From Trichostrongylus colubriformis (Eukaryota > Nematoda > Chromadorea > Rhabditida > Trichostrongylidae), in NCBI GenBank assembly GCA_963978905.1, contig OZ022261.1, forward strand, positions 7,627,992 through 7,691,991: a DNA stretch of 64,000 bases, read 5' to 3'. The notes beneath the pieces were generated by a model, which was given only the letters and a program-made list of their open reading frames with translations, was not told the DNA's origin and made no database searches. The translations under genes were made by a program, and so were the position numbers. Positions 36,101 to 47,589 of the stretch are shown here, in pieces; within the stretch, counting starts at the first letter, position 1; every line of letters begins with the position of its first letter.

Positions 36101-38650
36101 TGCCGTGAGGAACACTTGGCGTTTTCAGTGTGACACACAACATATCAGCTCAATCACTATCGCGTGTCAAGACATTGATAAGAACATCTTAGATCACCTC
36201 ATAAATACACGTAGGTGACAGAGGATAAGTCTGAGTAGAACGCTATCTAGGGTATTACACTACTGAATGTAGATAATTTGTACTTTGAACAACTAGAAAT
36301 CATATAGGGTCACCACTGAAAGTAGGAAAAAAGTATGCGTTTAGAGATAATAATCCTTTAGATTAATCGTAAGGCCACACAGAGTCCATTCCGGAGCGCT
36401 TGATAGGGCGTGGCCTACGGACTTGGGGAACGTGTATTGAACACTCTCACCCCGCCACACACTCTCTCTCGCCACTCAGGCCACGCCCTATCTAGCGCTT
36501 CCAAATGGACTGTATGTGCCCAACCCGATCCCGTGACCATCAGGTCATACCCAGGAGCGGAGAAGAATGGCCGCTTCAGTACGACCGTCCCACCAGTAAG
36601 ACCCAATTACAACACTCCCTCTTTTCAACATCCTATAACCTCTAAGTATCAGTAACTATTGCCGATTGCATAGTATTAGTCGATATTTTATTACTGTAAT
36701 TTTTGCGCTGATCACTTAAATCCAATCATATTTCCCTACACAGCCGTCAGCTAACGGCACGTTCCACTTACGATCTGAACTCGGTCCATTGTAAACCTCT
36801 GCAGTTATGACCCCACCCCGCCTGCAAATACGACCCCCTATCGAGGGGAGTCAAATATCTTTGACTCCGGAGTACCCTGACGACCATTTTTTCTCCTAAC
36901 TCAACAACACCGCAAGGCGGAGAGGCTAAATTTCATCTATTCATTTTATACATGAATTAAAAAAGGCTATTTCTACAAACTTTCCTGAGCTCGATAATCC
37001 ATAAAACCATTGAAGGAATCAACTCAAGATTTGAAAGTGGTTAAAAATCATGAAATATTTAACAAGATTTTAAATTTCCGAAATTCTTATTTACGATTAC
37101 TGGATCAAGGACAAGCCTGTCCATGCAAAAAATGATGGAGTAATTTCGTAATAATATTTTCTTATGAAATTCTTTCAAATGAAATAAGGTACAATGCATT
37201 ATAATGGCCCCATTGTATTAACATTGTAATAATAGTAGAGAATAACCTTGATATTAGAATATTTTTCCGGTGCCCCGTGTATCTTCTCCTGGTGTTCAGG
37301 AAAAAACGAGGGAAGATGAAAGCCACGCCAAATTCCTTGAACTCGCTATATGCGCATTTCCTCGTGCTCATGGATTTTTATTCAAATTTTATTTGCATCT
37401 CTTTTGTAGAAACAACACAGAGCAGGATCTTCTGACTAATACTGTGTCGTCATATTGGGATCACCGAGTGCACCCTGCTGATCGAAAATGCCTTTATACC
37501 ATAAGGCCTTATGTCCATGGATGTTTTAGAGGTAGGCCATAAAAAGAAGGGTAAGGGAGGCAACAGGGTAATACCCTTAAGCCCGTTACCTTCAATTTAC
37601 CATCCTCGATTGCGCGAATAGTTGCACCTAGGACATACTGAAGTATGATGTACTCAGCGTCATACCCTGTGGTGGGCACCCAGCCGCGTGCTAATGTGCC
37701 TGTTGGAATGTGCACGTAGCTACCGGGGTCAATAACTTGGCCTCAAATCTTATGACTGTGATGTCGTCAGCTGTATAGTCGTAGATATCAGCTGTGTTGT
37801 CTAGTCATCAACATCTGTCGACGTATAATCAACAAACGTGAAGCACTAAACTACAGAACAGACTGTGGAAACTTTTGTTGACAATTGTTGACGCCCGAAC
37901 GACCTGACCTGTTGGGGTAATAAACTGAATCGTTACGAACCTGAAGAAGTATCTGCCAAGTTTGTCGATACCGTAGTACATCTGCTTTACACCAATTGGA
38001 TCTCTGGCTGCCATGAATTCACCATCGAAACAGAGTGCAAAAGCGAAAACTCCATCAAGCATGTTACACATTGAACCATCACGAATTTTCTCGTACAGAA
38101 ATATGATCACCTGCAAAAGATATGTATTGATCGAATGCTATCTTCACTTATACGTTGTTATTTTCACCTCTGAGTCACAGTTCGTACGCATTGGCATGCC
38201 CTTCAATTCGTTCAGTCTTAATTTGGCATGGTTGTAGATTTCTCCGTTATGAATAACCTGTAACATTAACTACGCTAGAAGATGGTAATTTATCATTATG
38301 GCGAAAAGAAAACACTTTTATAATTGTAAACAATAACACATCCATTAACTGGTAAATAACATTGTGTACCTGATGAGTGGGGACCGTTCCCTGTATGGGT
38401 TGAACGACTCCAAGATCCATAATTGCTAGTCGTTCATGACATAGTATATTACCAGTGGATCCTTCACAATAGTAACCACTAAAATCTGGTCCTCGATGAG
38501 TTTGTCGCCTGTAAAAAAAGTGCATAAGAATTAAAATCTTCGAAGGATTCCTTAAAAAAAAACATGGACTTACCTAGACAACTCTCTAGCCTTCGCGACA
38601 TCAAATCGTTCCGTACATCCACGATGACATACAGCGAATATACCGCACAT
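30153..38650 (-). CDS. Asparagine synthetase (glutamine-hydrolysing), 556 aa
   Basis: A cytosolic enzyme making asparagine from aspartate, glutamine and ATP. Exons in order: 38574-38650, 38370-38508, 38168-38257, 37941-38110, 35066-35171, 33625-33773, 33422-33572, 32807-32926, 32655-32741, 32490-32594, 32328-32435, 31137-31253, 30310-30466, 30153-30247. All have GT-AG borders, phases agree and the sum is 557 codons with TAA. The N-terminal class II glutaminase begins Met-Cys, giving the Cys2 nucleophile once Met is removed. HRGPDFSG (30-37), NGEIYNH (76-82) and CDSE (99-102) complete it. The synthetase half has the pyrophosphate loop SGGLDSS (235-241), [24 protein letters not shown] (337-349) and [10 protein letters not shown]. 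Its length matches eukaryotic ASNS. Introns carry a mariner (33912-34760) and MITEs (32988-33240, 36383-36511), yet no exon is damaged. Which C. elegans paralogue it matches was not decided. Confidence 0.96.
32988..33240. repeat. MITE family F hairpin in an ASNS intron
   Basis: Arms: AGGGTCCATTGGTCGAATTTTC / GAAAATTCGACCAAGCGACCC at the ends, CAGTACGAGACGTTTAGAATTC / ATACCAAACGACTCGTACTG inside, and GGTACTGTAAGGGACC / GGTCCC-like TCCCTCACGGTACC at the centre. It shares the core with 24628-24892, but the outer ends differ. Confidence 0.7.
33912..34760 (+). mobile_element. Decayed mariner in an ASNS intron, 849 bp
   Basis: Ends TTAGGTTGAACCATAATTTC and, inverted, GAAATTATGGTTCAACCTAA, with TA on both sides (33910-33911, 34761-34762). 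On the + strand, transposase fragments remain: an N-terminal piece with [12 protein letters not shown], then [20 protein letters not shown], then LTHMWQSW- and ARPH-region debris in shifted frames. The block holding the first catalytic Asp is gone and later parts are frameshifted. It lies antisense to the host gene between the exons at 33625-33773 and 35066-35171. Confidence 0.8.
36383..36511. repeat. MITE family D in the largest ASNS intron
   Basis: A 129-bp hairpin: AGTCCATTCCGGAGCG and TAGGGCGTGGCCTACGGAC on the left, GGCCACGCCCTA and CCAAATGGACT on the right. It is the sister of 22179-22316. The rest of the 2.8-kb intron (35172-37940) shows no identifiable feature. Confidence 0.75.
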
Positions 38651-39109
38651 ATTAAATGGTAATATCGTCTATGAACGAATGGTAGACCTCCGTAACAGCA
38701 AATGCTTTTATACATGGCCCTTTGGATGGAGGAGGCGGAGTCATGACGCGAAACGTTGCACCACGATGATGATACGCGTGTCTGCCACAATCGCGATCCG
38801 TGCAGACATCAAAGATAATGATCGAGTGAAGCCAAAGATTCGAATGATCGTCCGATCAGAGCCGTTCCTAATCGAAAGTACCGTCATCCAAGACGGTGTT
38901 CTGAATGGAACAAGTTTTCGAAGTTTTATTCATTACAACAACACACACCGCATGTCAGCATGACAAACGACCTTATGTTTAGCACTACGGTTCACAAGTT
39001 TTAAGTCTGGTTGTACTCTTAAAACATCCCGACAGCAGATGGAACATCCCGGGTCTTGAAGAAAAGTTCACCAGTGTACTCAGTATACATATTAGAAAGC
39101 AATAGAATA
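38651..39109. other. 5' flank of the asparagine synthetase gene
   Basis: Read on the - strand, TATAAAAG (38705-38712) lies about 55 bp upstream of the start codon and could be a TATA box. A G/A-rich GGAGGCGGAG-type block lies just beyond it on the + strand. No other feature was seen. Confidence 0.35.
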
Positions 39110-39792
39110 TTAGGTCTGTGCAGAATAAATGGCCAAAACGGAACACTTTTTTCAAAACGCCATAACTTCGCTCAGACACAACTTTATTTGTCGAAATAAA
39201 AACCATTCGAATCTACACAACCTTGCCAACGATCTGGTAAAGAAAATATGCCATCATGATCAAATTCTGGATTGCGGAAATTAATGAAGTCAATGATGGC
39301 ATTTTCAACATGCATCGTTTCGCCGAACTCCTTCTGACCCAGGTTTGCATCGAGAACCGGGAAAAGTGGTAATTCGTCAGAGATAGGTCTGAGGAATAAG
39401 GGGGGTGAGGGAGAGTCTCGATCAGTTTCTGCCGGGTGACTTGCGAACTGTGGGGTTTTGCGTTGTTTTGCGCAACCAGTAAAAAAATGATGCAGTTAGG
39501 CATCGAGCCTCTCCCTCATCCCCCTTATTCCCCAGACCTATCCCTGACGGATCACCACTTTTTCCGGCTTCCCGATGCAAACCTGCGGCAGAAAAATTAT
39601 GCACGGTAAAAATGCCATTCTTGACTTTATTGGTTCTCGCAATCCAGAATTTGATCATGATGGTATATTTTCCTCTTCAGATCGTTGGCAAAATTCTGTA
39701 GATTCGAATGGTTTTTATTTCGACAAATAAAGTTGTGTCTGAGCGAAGTTATGGCCAATTACGTTTCGGCCATTTATTCTGCACAGACCTAA
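39110..39792. mobile_element. Palindromic mariner: two inverted transposase 3' ends
   Basis: 683 bp flanked by TA (39108-39109, 39793-39794), with ends TTAGGTCTGTGCAGAATAAA and its complement. The inverted similarity does not stop after the terminal repeat. Roughly 300 bp of the left half is the reverse complement of the right half (for example GACACAACTTTATTTGTCG, CCATCATGATCAAATTCTGG, TTTGCATCG). Each arm encodes the C-terminal part of a transposase pointing outward: the right arm reads PHPPYSPDLSLTD ... SNGFYFDK on the + strand and the left arm the same in broken form on the - strand. The helix-turn-helix half and the first two catalytic residues are absent from both. Confidence 0.85.
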
Positions 39793-40132
39793 TAGCAATG
39801 TCATCTTAAGTTGGGAACCACTTGAATAGAATGCGAACAGGCCTAAAAATAGTTATTGCTGCAAAGTGTTCCTTTGTATAGTGGCGGAATTTTGAACACT
39901 ATAAGGAATCTGATCAAACCTCTTCCAATTTCACTATTCTCAACTGTTCATTTTGATGCCACTAACATTTTACCACGCGGTTTTCCGTTAAAAAGGTTAC
40001 TGAACTAAGGCGAAAATCTTCATAGTTTATGGACTTTATAGGGAATTTTCGGGATGCTTCGTTACGTTTCGATGACTAACAAATAAAGAAAAAGAAAAAG
40101 ATACAAAAACAGGCAGGCTATGGCGACATATA
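39793..40132. other. Short spacer between two mariners
   Basis: 340 bp without a recognised feature. Confidence 0.4.
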
Positions 40133-40799
40133 CGTAAGGCACTATTTATATTTCGGGAATAGGCAATACTGTTATCATATGAGTATATCTGATGGTTCCA
40201 TCGTGAAGTTCGACTATTTATTACTATACATCCAGTCATTCATTTTGCCGCACAGGGCTATTTAATTATTCTATACTCGGCTGAAAATTTTGTCTTTTCA
40301 AGCAATGAAAATGAAATTTTACGAAAAAAAATTTGGCAAGAAAGCTCCATCAAGAACCACAATGTATCGCTGGTCCAGGGGATTCAATCTTGATCGTAGT
40401 TCGCTGTCCGACGAGATTCGTGAAGGACGTTCAAAATCGGCAGTTGTGCGAGAAAACATCGATGCTGTGGGCAATATGATTAAGCAAGATCCCATGTCAC
40501 CTATTCTGAGATTGAGGCATCCCTAAACATTAGTTTCACCAGCATACATGCAATTTTACATGAACACATGGGTTTGCAAAAGTTATTTTCCCGTTGGATC
40601 TCACACAATTTGACAAACGCACAAAAAAGGCTTGTATCGACAAAATTTTCAGCTGAATATAAAATAAACAAATAGCGCCGTGCGGCAAATTGAACGATCG
40701 GGTATATAGTAAAAAAGTCGAACTTTACGATGAAACCATCAGATTTACCCCACATGATAACAGTATTGCCCATTCCCGAAATATAAATAATGCCCCTCG
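40133..40799 (+). mobile_element. Mariner reduced to its DNA-binding half, with long terminal repeats
   Basis: 667 bp flanked by TA (40131-40132, 40800-40801). The terminal repeats are unusually long, about 90 bp: CGTAAGGCACTATTTATATTTCGGG at the left and CGAGGGGCATTATTTATATTTCGGG inverted at the right, continuing through GTTATCATATGAG and TGGTTCCATCGTGAAG. On the + strand from about 40300 the frame reads FYEKKFGKKAPSRTTMYRW (first helix-turn-helix), then after a +1 shift near 40505 EIEASLNISFTSIHAILHEH (second one) and RWISHNLTNAQ (the WVPH linker), ending at a stop near 40675. The catalytic domain is absent. The ends and protein place it near the rosa-type mariners often annotated as SETMAR in insects. 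Confidence 0.75.
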
Positions 40800-43700
40800 T
40801 ATAGTAATATTTACCAAGTCGATGGAGTGCAATTCGAAATAACTCTATAACAGGATCAGAGGAGGTGGGAGTACTCCGTCAGTTAACATGAACTCAAAAG
40901 TTGTCGGTATAAATTTCAGTTTGCACGCCACTGAAGTCCACTACACCACTCTATCTCCTTGTCCATGTAAATGGTCTATATCACCGGAAAGCGGACGTTG
41001 GGATCACCATTTTACGGTGGTTCAGGATAGAGATCTATTACAGGAATGCTTCTATTTCTATTTTCTATTTGCATTATTTTTTTCACAAATGGAAATGGCG
41101 CTGAAGATGAGTTATGAGAGATTGTCTGGCTGGATTTCTAGCTTTGACTGGAGCTCTACTTCTACTTCGACATACATAATTACAGCTAGTTGGATACTTG
41201 GGGACATCGCTATCAAACATTACTTGCATAGCCCCGCATATTTTAGCCTTCAGATATGTTCTGCTGCTGATATCGTACAACAGTTGATAAGGCGGAGGGG
41301 GAGGAACGTCACTTTGAATCCGCCGCGCCACTCTAGACCTAGGCAGGTCACGCAATATCAAAGCAATGCTAAATTAGAAAAAACGATTAGGTCTACGTCC
41401 GAATCGTTCAGTAGAAGGTGGATTTTTTCTTAAAAGTCTCAAACGTCCTTTGAGAAAAATGTGTTACAGTGAAGGACACACCATAAACCACGTGAGGTTT
41501 GAGTACGAGTGCTCCACAAGCCGTCCACCTGCAGAAGTCTCTTTCCTTTCATTTGTCGTCCTATGTTTAGGGTTGCTAACGGACCCAGTAAATTGGATAA
41601 ACGCAATTGCAGGTACACCTCATTAGTACAGGGTTTTCCAGTCCCCTCTGCAGACGATGGTCTCTGTAGTCCCGTCTGACAACATGGCATCATCACCGCG
41701 GTTGATGTTTGTTGTTAAGGTGCTAAGACCGCTCGAATAGCGGGAAGGTGATGAACTCCACCCCCTTAGACGTGACTGGTAGAAGCCGTGATAACTACGT
41801 GACAAGAAAGGCACGCATGTTATTCGATAAATTAGGGTAAGATGGAGATTCTAGTAGCGAAAGCAACGTTAACGAGCAATATTGGTGACATCTTTGAACT
41901 CTGGTGACAGCTGAGAGAAGGCTCGTCCAAACGCCTACTTCTGCGTACTTCTGCCTTAGTACCTACAATTTCACTATTGAATGGAATACTCCGATCTATT
42001 ACCATGTGCCTCCTAGGAAGGCCAAAACGCAGAAATAGCATGCATGAGGAAGCCTTATAGTATTTAGCCATTTATCGCGACAATGGTAGTTTCACGTTGC
42101 AAAACGATTGGCGATATAGAAGTGTAAAATGAAGAGTTAAAGTGTGGTTTCCGTGGATCACAGCTTTTCCACCGCAAATAGTTGCCAATGTCAACCGAGG
42201 CTTTTGGATCACTATGGCGGAAGGCCATCCGGAAAATCCTCTAAAGCTAGCTGTATTCTATTCGAAAACAGACATTAACTATCATCGAATAAGGCGCCTT
42301 GGTTTTGATGTCCAAACGGGTTAAGTCCACTTGTGGACAGTTTTCATGAGCCCACAAGGGTCAGCCCTTGGTGATCTTGGAGCGGTCTGCGGAGAGGTAT
42401 GCAGTATGAGGGCCCAGTGTCACAGATCCCTCTTATAACCGTCATGCTGCTCAAAAGAGGAACAGATTTTGCAGTGAAAGAAATTGTTTCAAGCCATGAA
42501 TTCACAGCAAAAATCAATAAATCGTTAGATCACATAGACGTCAGTTGAGCTTTTCTAAACTACACGTCTAAGGTCGATACGCTTTTGGACCGTCTACGGC
42601 CAGTCTACTTCAAGCATGTGATTTATGACCGCCACCCGACCGCTGGGCAGAATAGCGCGAAAAACCGAAACAAACCCGTTCTCTTTATCAATGATCACAT
42701 TGTGGCGTTTTCAATGATCAGAGGGGAATCCCCGTCACATGTTGATTCGCTCCCATTCTCTCTTGTGAAGGTGATATGACCTCACGGAATCGCTAGACCA
42801 AGTGATCATTGATGGGTTACACAGTTGCAGACTTGCAGACGATGCATATGATGATAAATATATATATTGGAAGCTATAAGGAACGGCTTACCATATCTAT
42901 TTTGCGAATAAAATGAACATACATAATTATAAACCAATAATTCGAGTTAACAAGAGGTGGAGTTGGTGAAGTGGCAAGTGGTTAGATTATCTTATAGTCT
43001 GGGATGAGATACTGGAGCAACCAGGACTTAAACCTTTAGACGTGGTTAAATACCAGACAGAGCTGAAAGGATAAAAACATTGATTTGTACATCGGGTGGC
43101 CCAAATCGTTATATAGGCCAAATCACAGTAACCTTCCAGTGCGATTTAAAATGAAAACAGAATGCGCGGCGCATCCCAGAAAGTAACGCGCCACGCAGTG
43201 TATAAAACGTCCTTAGCACGAAATTTTCTTCAAACTTATGCTGATATACACGTTTATAAGAATAGTATGAGAAAACTAGAGGCGGACGAGACCTATAGTA
43301 GTTTCTTGAATGTCCTACTCGGCGGTAAAGCATAATGCATATGGCATTCGAGGCTGTTGGTGCAGTAGTATGGATGTTAGAGTGACCGCTGTTAAGCAAT
43401 ACAAGCGATGCAGGGAGACGACATGTTGCACAGTTTGGAAAAAAGAACGTTCCAGGCCCTTTTGTTATTGCTGGCTTACAAAATTCTTAGGCCCGGCTCC
43501 GCCTGCAACTACGGCATAATGTACTGTCAAATGACCGCAACGTGTCACAGATCCGCGTGGCTCCGAGCGATACATCACCGACACAGCGCCTGGAAAAACG
43601 CGTTCTCTGCTAAAATTAACGGGGGAGTAAGGGTCTGCTTTCTCTGGTTTTCATTCATTTCTCTTGGCTTCTTCACTTGCTTCAATTTCTCTTCCGTCGA

Positions 43701-46094
43701 GTGACCGAATTATGGCACTCCCTGTCTTTAAACCATGAAGTTAAACATCTTTTAGGGTTATTGACGAGTGGAAAGAGTCCACTTTTCCTTTTTACCCAAC
43801 GTAATGATGTCCATGGGCGTTTATTCATACACGCTGTCCTTATTGATAGTAATAAAGTTCACTCAATATAACAGTGTTCAGCGCAGCCATTGTTTTCGTT
43901 CGCCTGCAGCGGCATGGCGGCATGCGATAGTTTTATTATCGTACACGATAAACAGTATGTAACGTGTAGATCAGAACAGGACAGAGTGCTTCCTAAATCA
44001 CTCCCTATTGATTATGTTCAAGCTTCTAATACAGCTCCAGTTGCAGGTTGCAACATTGTAAACTGAGATGTAGCCCGCCAGTAGGTCCCACGTAATAGCA
44101 TAAGGTCGAAGGTGAGCTACATTCGATAGCTGCTATAGCATCAACCAATGCCAATTTATTAGATGATCATCAAACTGATAATCGAGCAGCAATGAAATGT
44201 TGTCGTAATAGCGCTGGACATTTTGATAAACAGGAGACATCACGTGGGCAGAGGACCACTGATTTGCATTGTGGTTAATGAGAGAGCAACGTAGGCAAGT
44301 TAAATATTATGAGACATAAGGGAATAACCATTCGGAGTGGAGGCCCCATGTAATTTCCAGAACTGGCAGGAACGCAAGAAATCGAAATTTAAATCGTCAA
44401 TGTTCTGGAAATCCTGCAGTTTTACGGGCACATCATCGCACCGGCATGGAGTGCCTCATCGTTGCCTGGAAACCTACAATTCATACAATTCATGAGAGAC
44501 AGGACGACTAGTTGTAATTTTTATTAAAACCAGAAAGTTTTTTTATAAAACAATATTTCGAACAATAGCTGGCCACGTACATTTTTCATGTTTCCGCAAG
44601 TGTTGGTGGAAATACAGATGTGTTGCCCATTCTACTTTGAAACCTATGACCGATACACCCTTGACCTTCTAGTGTTTTTTAGCTGGTCGGAATGTGTAGT
44701 TCTACTACTTGGAACGATTCGCAGACCTAACCTACTCAGGGAGATGAACGGATTTTGGGAAAGGGAAGGTTAGGACACGCGAAGTGGGTCACCGAGCTAT
44801 TATGGTAAATGCGTCCGCAACGTATAAGGGTTCTAATGCTTCTGTTGCGAATTGGCTGCTGCGAGCTCAGATGTAGTTCGAGTGTGTTGACCTGCACTGA
44901 TTCAGGAGGGGATTACAAAATCAGCTTCTTCATGCCCACGCTTCTTTCTTTGGCATACGGTTTCCTTCTTTTGTCTAATTGCTTCCAACTTTCTGACTAC
45001 TTTTGATGGTTTTCGCTTCTTACGAAAACCTGTGGTCTTCCTATTGACACACAACGTTATTTATGGTTCGTTTGAAATGATTACTTGCGAGGGAAAGAAT
45101 TATTGATCCTTTATGAGTGTATTTTGAGTAAAAAACTGAAGGTTACTGGAAATAGGAACCAAGGGACAACTGGAAAATTGGGAAGAAATGATTGACGAAT
45201 GTTGCTACAAACAAGAAATTCGAGTAGAACGTAGAAGATCAGAATGAAAGTAAGTGTGAATAGTATTTAGAATACACCCTGCCATTGGTAGAAGGAGAGC
45301 CTTCCATACGCAGTTCCTCTAGCTTATTTCACAGCGCTGAACTGCAGTGAAGATGAGCTCCACAGGAGAGCGCATTTCTTATAATTGAAAACAGCTATGT
45401 GCTAAGGGATTTTCAACGATAATACCAAATCTTATGTTACTATATTTAGCACTCTATTACACTACCGCTGTGAACACGTACTTAAAAGGCTGTCAAACCT
45501 TTCCGCCTCCCCATATTATCTAGATTACAAGTTGGAGCTTTAATCATTCACACACCATGTCGCACGCCACTCGTCGCGGTGCGAAATCCTTACATGAGGG
45601 TACACACCCACTTCAGCTTAGTTCACAAGGCAGCATGAGCTCAGCATGCATATAGTCGCGTTCATGATAGGAGAAGGAAGTCAGATGCATGGCGCACTTT
45701 TGAAATATTTAGCAAATCCGATCAAGTACTTGATGTTTTCCTTTCTGTTCTATGATGTGATCTCATTTTAGCAGAGAATGCAGAATGATTGCCAATAGCA
45801 GAAATTCCAAGAGATTGACGGGGATTCCCTGACACGTGCGAGATAATTATCTCTGACGGGATCTCAGACCTGAGATCAGGGTACCACGCGATCAAACATT
45901 GGCCATCAAGAAATCAATTGTACAAGTCTTTGGTCCAGTCGAGAATTGTCTAAGAGAGCACAGGCCACAGTTCGAAATTGATCCATAGCGCTCTAGCGCC
46001 CATTTGGATGCTGTCCCTTGATGGGATTGTTGGATAATTAGTTTGCTTACGCATGTCATTTATTTCTTCTTTCTCATTCTGTTCTTCTGCTCTT
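40800..46094. other. 5.3 kb without a recognisable gene
   Basis: Frames of up to 181 codons (40888-41433) show no domain or splice support that I could recognise. A family B MITE right end lies at 45545-45611. A segment near 41650-41760 (GTTAAGGTGCTAAGACCGCTCGAATAGCGG) weakly resembles 60105-60145, suggesting repeat debris. Everything else is unassigned. Confidence 0.4.
45545..45611. repeat. MITE family B, right end only
   Basis: CATGTCGCACGCCACTCGTCG then GTGCGAAATCCTTACATG and AGGGTACACACCC match the right terminus of family B. The left half is missing. Confidence 0.65.
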
Positions 46095-46312
46095 ATTTTG
46101 GGTCAATGCAAATGGAGAGGTGGGGGGACGCTTCTTTTCACAGGCATCTAAGCTCCTTCCCTTCCATGGCTCAGGTTAAAATTCATTTCCTCCCCACCTA
46201 CATACATGAAAAAGCACCTGGCAAAGCATCTATCTGTCTTATCTGCTTCAGCTTAATCCCAGAGAGGGAAAGGAGCTTAGACGTCGGTGAAAATTTTAGT
46301 GATTATCGCTGA
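46095..46312. repeat. MITE family H, copy 1
   Basis: GGGTCAATGCAAATGG at the left and a pairing AAGCTCCTTCCCTTCC / GAGGGAAAGGAGCTTAGACG with GTCGGTGAAAATTTTAG at the right. It is related to 53203-53446. An 89-codon frame runs through it by chance. Confidence 0.55.
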
Positions 46313-46317
46313 ATGTA

Positions 46318-47589
46318 TTAGATTGGCAACTAAGTAATTGCGGATTTTTGTTAGAAAATCAAAGACCTTCTTCTATAGAAATAAATCACCTTATACTGTA
46401 ATGTATTGCCCGTTTTTATCAATGACCTTTTGCCATCTTTCAGGTAGCATCATAGTTCCGCGTTCATAAAACTTCTAGTTTTTATCAGTAAAAAACTGAG
46501 TCAGGTGCGATTTGACCTCATCATCACTACTGAAATTTTTACCACCCAGAGAATTTCGCAATGATCGAAACAAAAAGTAATTCGATGGTGCAAGGTCAGG
46601 ACTATAAGGTGGATGTGGCGAAACATCCCAACCAAGCTCAAATAATTTTTGCCGAGTGGCCAAAGATGTGTGTGGTCTTGCATTGTCATGATGGAATACA
46701 ACACTTTTTCGGTTAAATAATTCGAGTCGCCTTTCTTGAACTGCATCGTTTAATTTTGTCAATCGTGCAATGTAGACATCAGAACTGATCATTCGGTTGG
46801 GTGGTAGGAGTTCAAAGTGGACAATTCCTTTGTAATCCCACCAAACTGACAACAAAACCTTCTTTTGATGAATTCCAGCTTCTGCTCTTGTTTGAGCTGG
46901 TTCACCTGGGCGGCTCCACGATCTTTTTCGCTGGACATTATTGTAAGCAACCCAGTTTTCATTCTTCTTAAAATGGATCATTTTTACTACGTTTCTTTAG
47001 CAAATCGCAGATGTTAATCCGGTGCATTAAATGCGGTCCCATCAGTTCTTGAGGATCCCATATATCCAGTTTTGACACGTACCCAAGTTGTTTTAAATGC
47101 TTTTTAATACATGTATGTGATACCTGTAGTTTCTCTGAAATCTCACGTGTTGTACTGTGACGATCCGAATCAAGTATTGCCTTGATTGGGTCGTTGTCAA
47201 CTCCAACTGGACGACCAGGGCGTTTCTCATTTTTGAGAGAAAAATCACCAGAACGAAATTAATTGAACCAATTTTGGCACTGCCGATCTTTTAAGGCTTC
47301 AGCACCATAAACAGCACATAACTTTTTGTGAGCTTGCGATGCGTTTTTCCCTTTAAGGAAATAATAAAACAAAATATGACGAAAATGAATGTTTTGATTC
47401 TCCATTTTTCAGCACACGCCAAACGAAAAGAATGCAACCGATCAAGAAACTTTCTTTACTGATTGATAACGGGACTGCCTACTATTAGATGACAATATGT
47501 GTTTAACATTTGGCCTACGCCAGTAAAGCTAAATATTCAACTAAAGCCATCTATGAGTGAAATCCGCAATGACTTAGTTGCCGACCTAA
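46318..47589 (-). mobile_element. Full-length but broken mariner (cecropia/mellifera type)
   Basis: 1,272 bp with TA at 46316-46317 and 47590-47591. The ends are TTAGATTGGCAACTAAGTAA and, inverted, TTAGGTCGGCAACTAAGTCA, continuing through TTGCGGATTT for about 30 bp. It carries one transposase pseudogene on the - strand (46391-47405). Its ends and protein differ clearly from the bandit-like copies, so a second mariner lineage has been active in this genome. Confidence 0.9.
46391..47405 (-). pseudogene. Mariner transposase pseudogene
   Basis: Starting at 47405 the frame gives MENQNIHFRHILFYYFLKGK, the first helix-turn-helix, then a stop just after CQNWFN. It resumes with FRSGDFSL, GRPVGVDND and EKLQVSHTCIKKHLKQLGYVS, then a degraded WVPH linker (IWDPQEL). 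Near 46983 a deletion removes the stretch that should hold the first catalytic Asp (GDEKW) and shifts the frame; the product continues NWVAYNNVQRKRSW. HHDNARPHTSLATRQ keeps the second Asp. The third position reads SPDLAPSNY, with Asn in place of Asp. A further stop follows FFTDKN before the C-terminal LPERWQKVIDKNGQYI. At least three independent lesions make it inactive. Such Asp-to-Asn changes are also known in SETMAR, but here no host domain is fused. Confidence 0.9.

Noticed and set aside
40888..41433. 181-codon + strand frame
   Set aside because: No recognisable domain, odd composition, no supporting splice context and an overlapping frame on the other strand of similar quality. Left unassigned.
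46475..46981. SETMAR-like host gene
   Set aside because: The Asn at the third catalytic position recalls SETMAR, but there is no SET domain, the frame is broken and the element ends are present; it is a transposon pseudogene.
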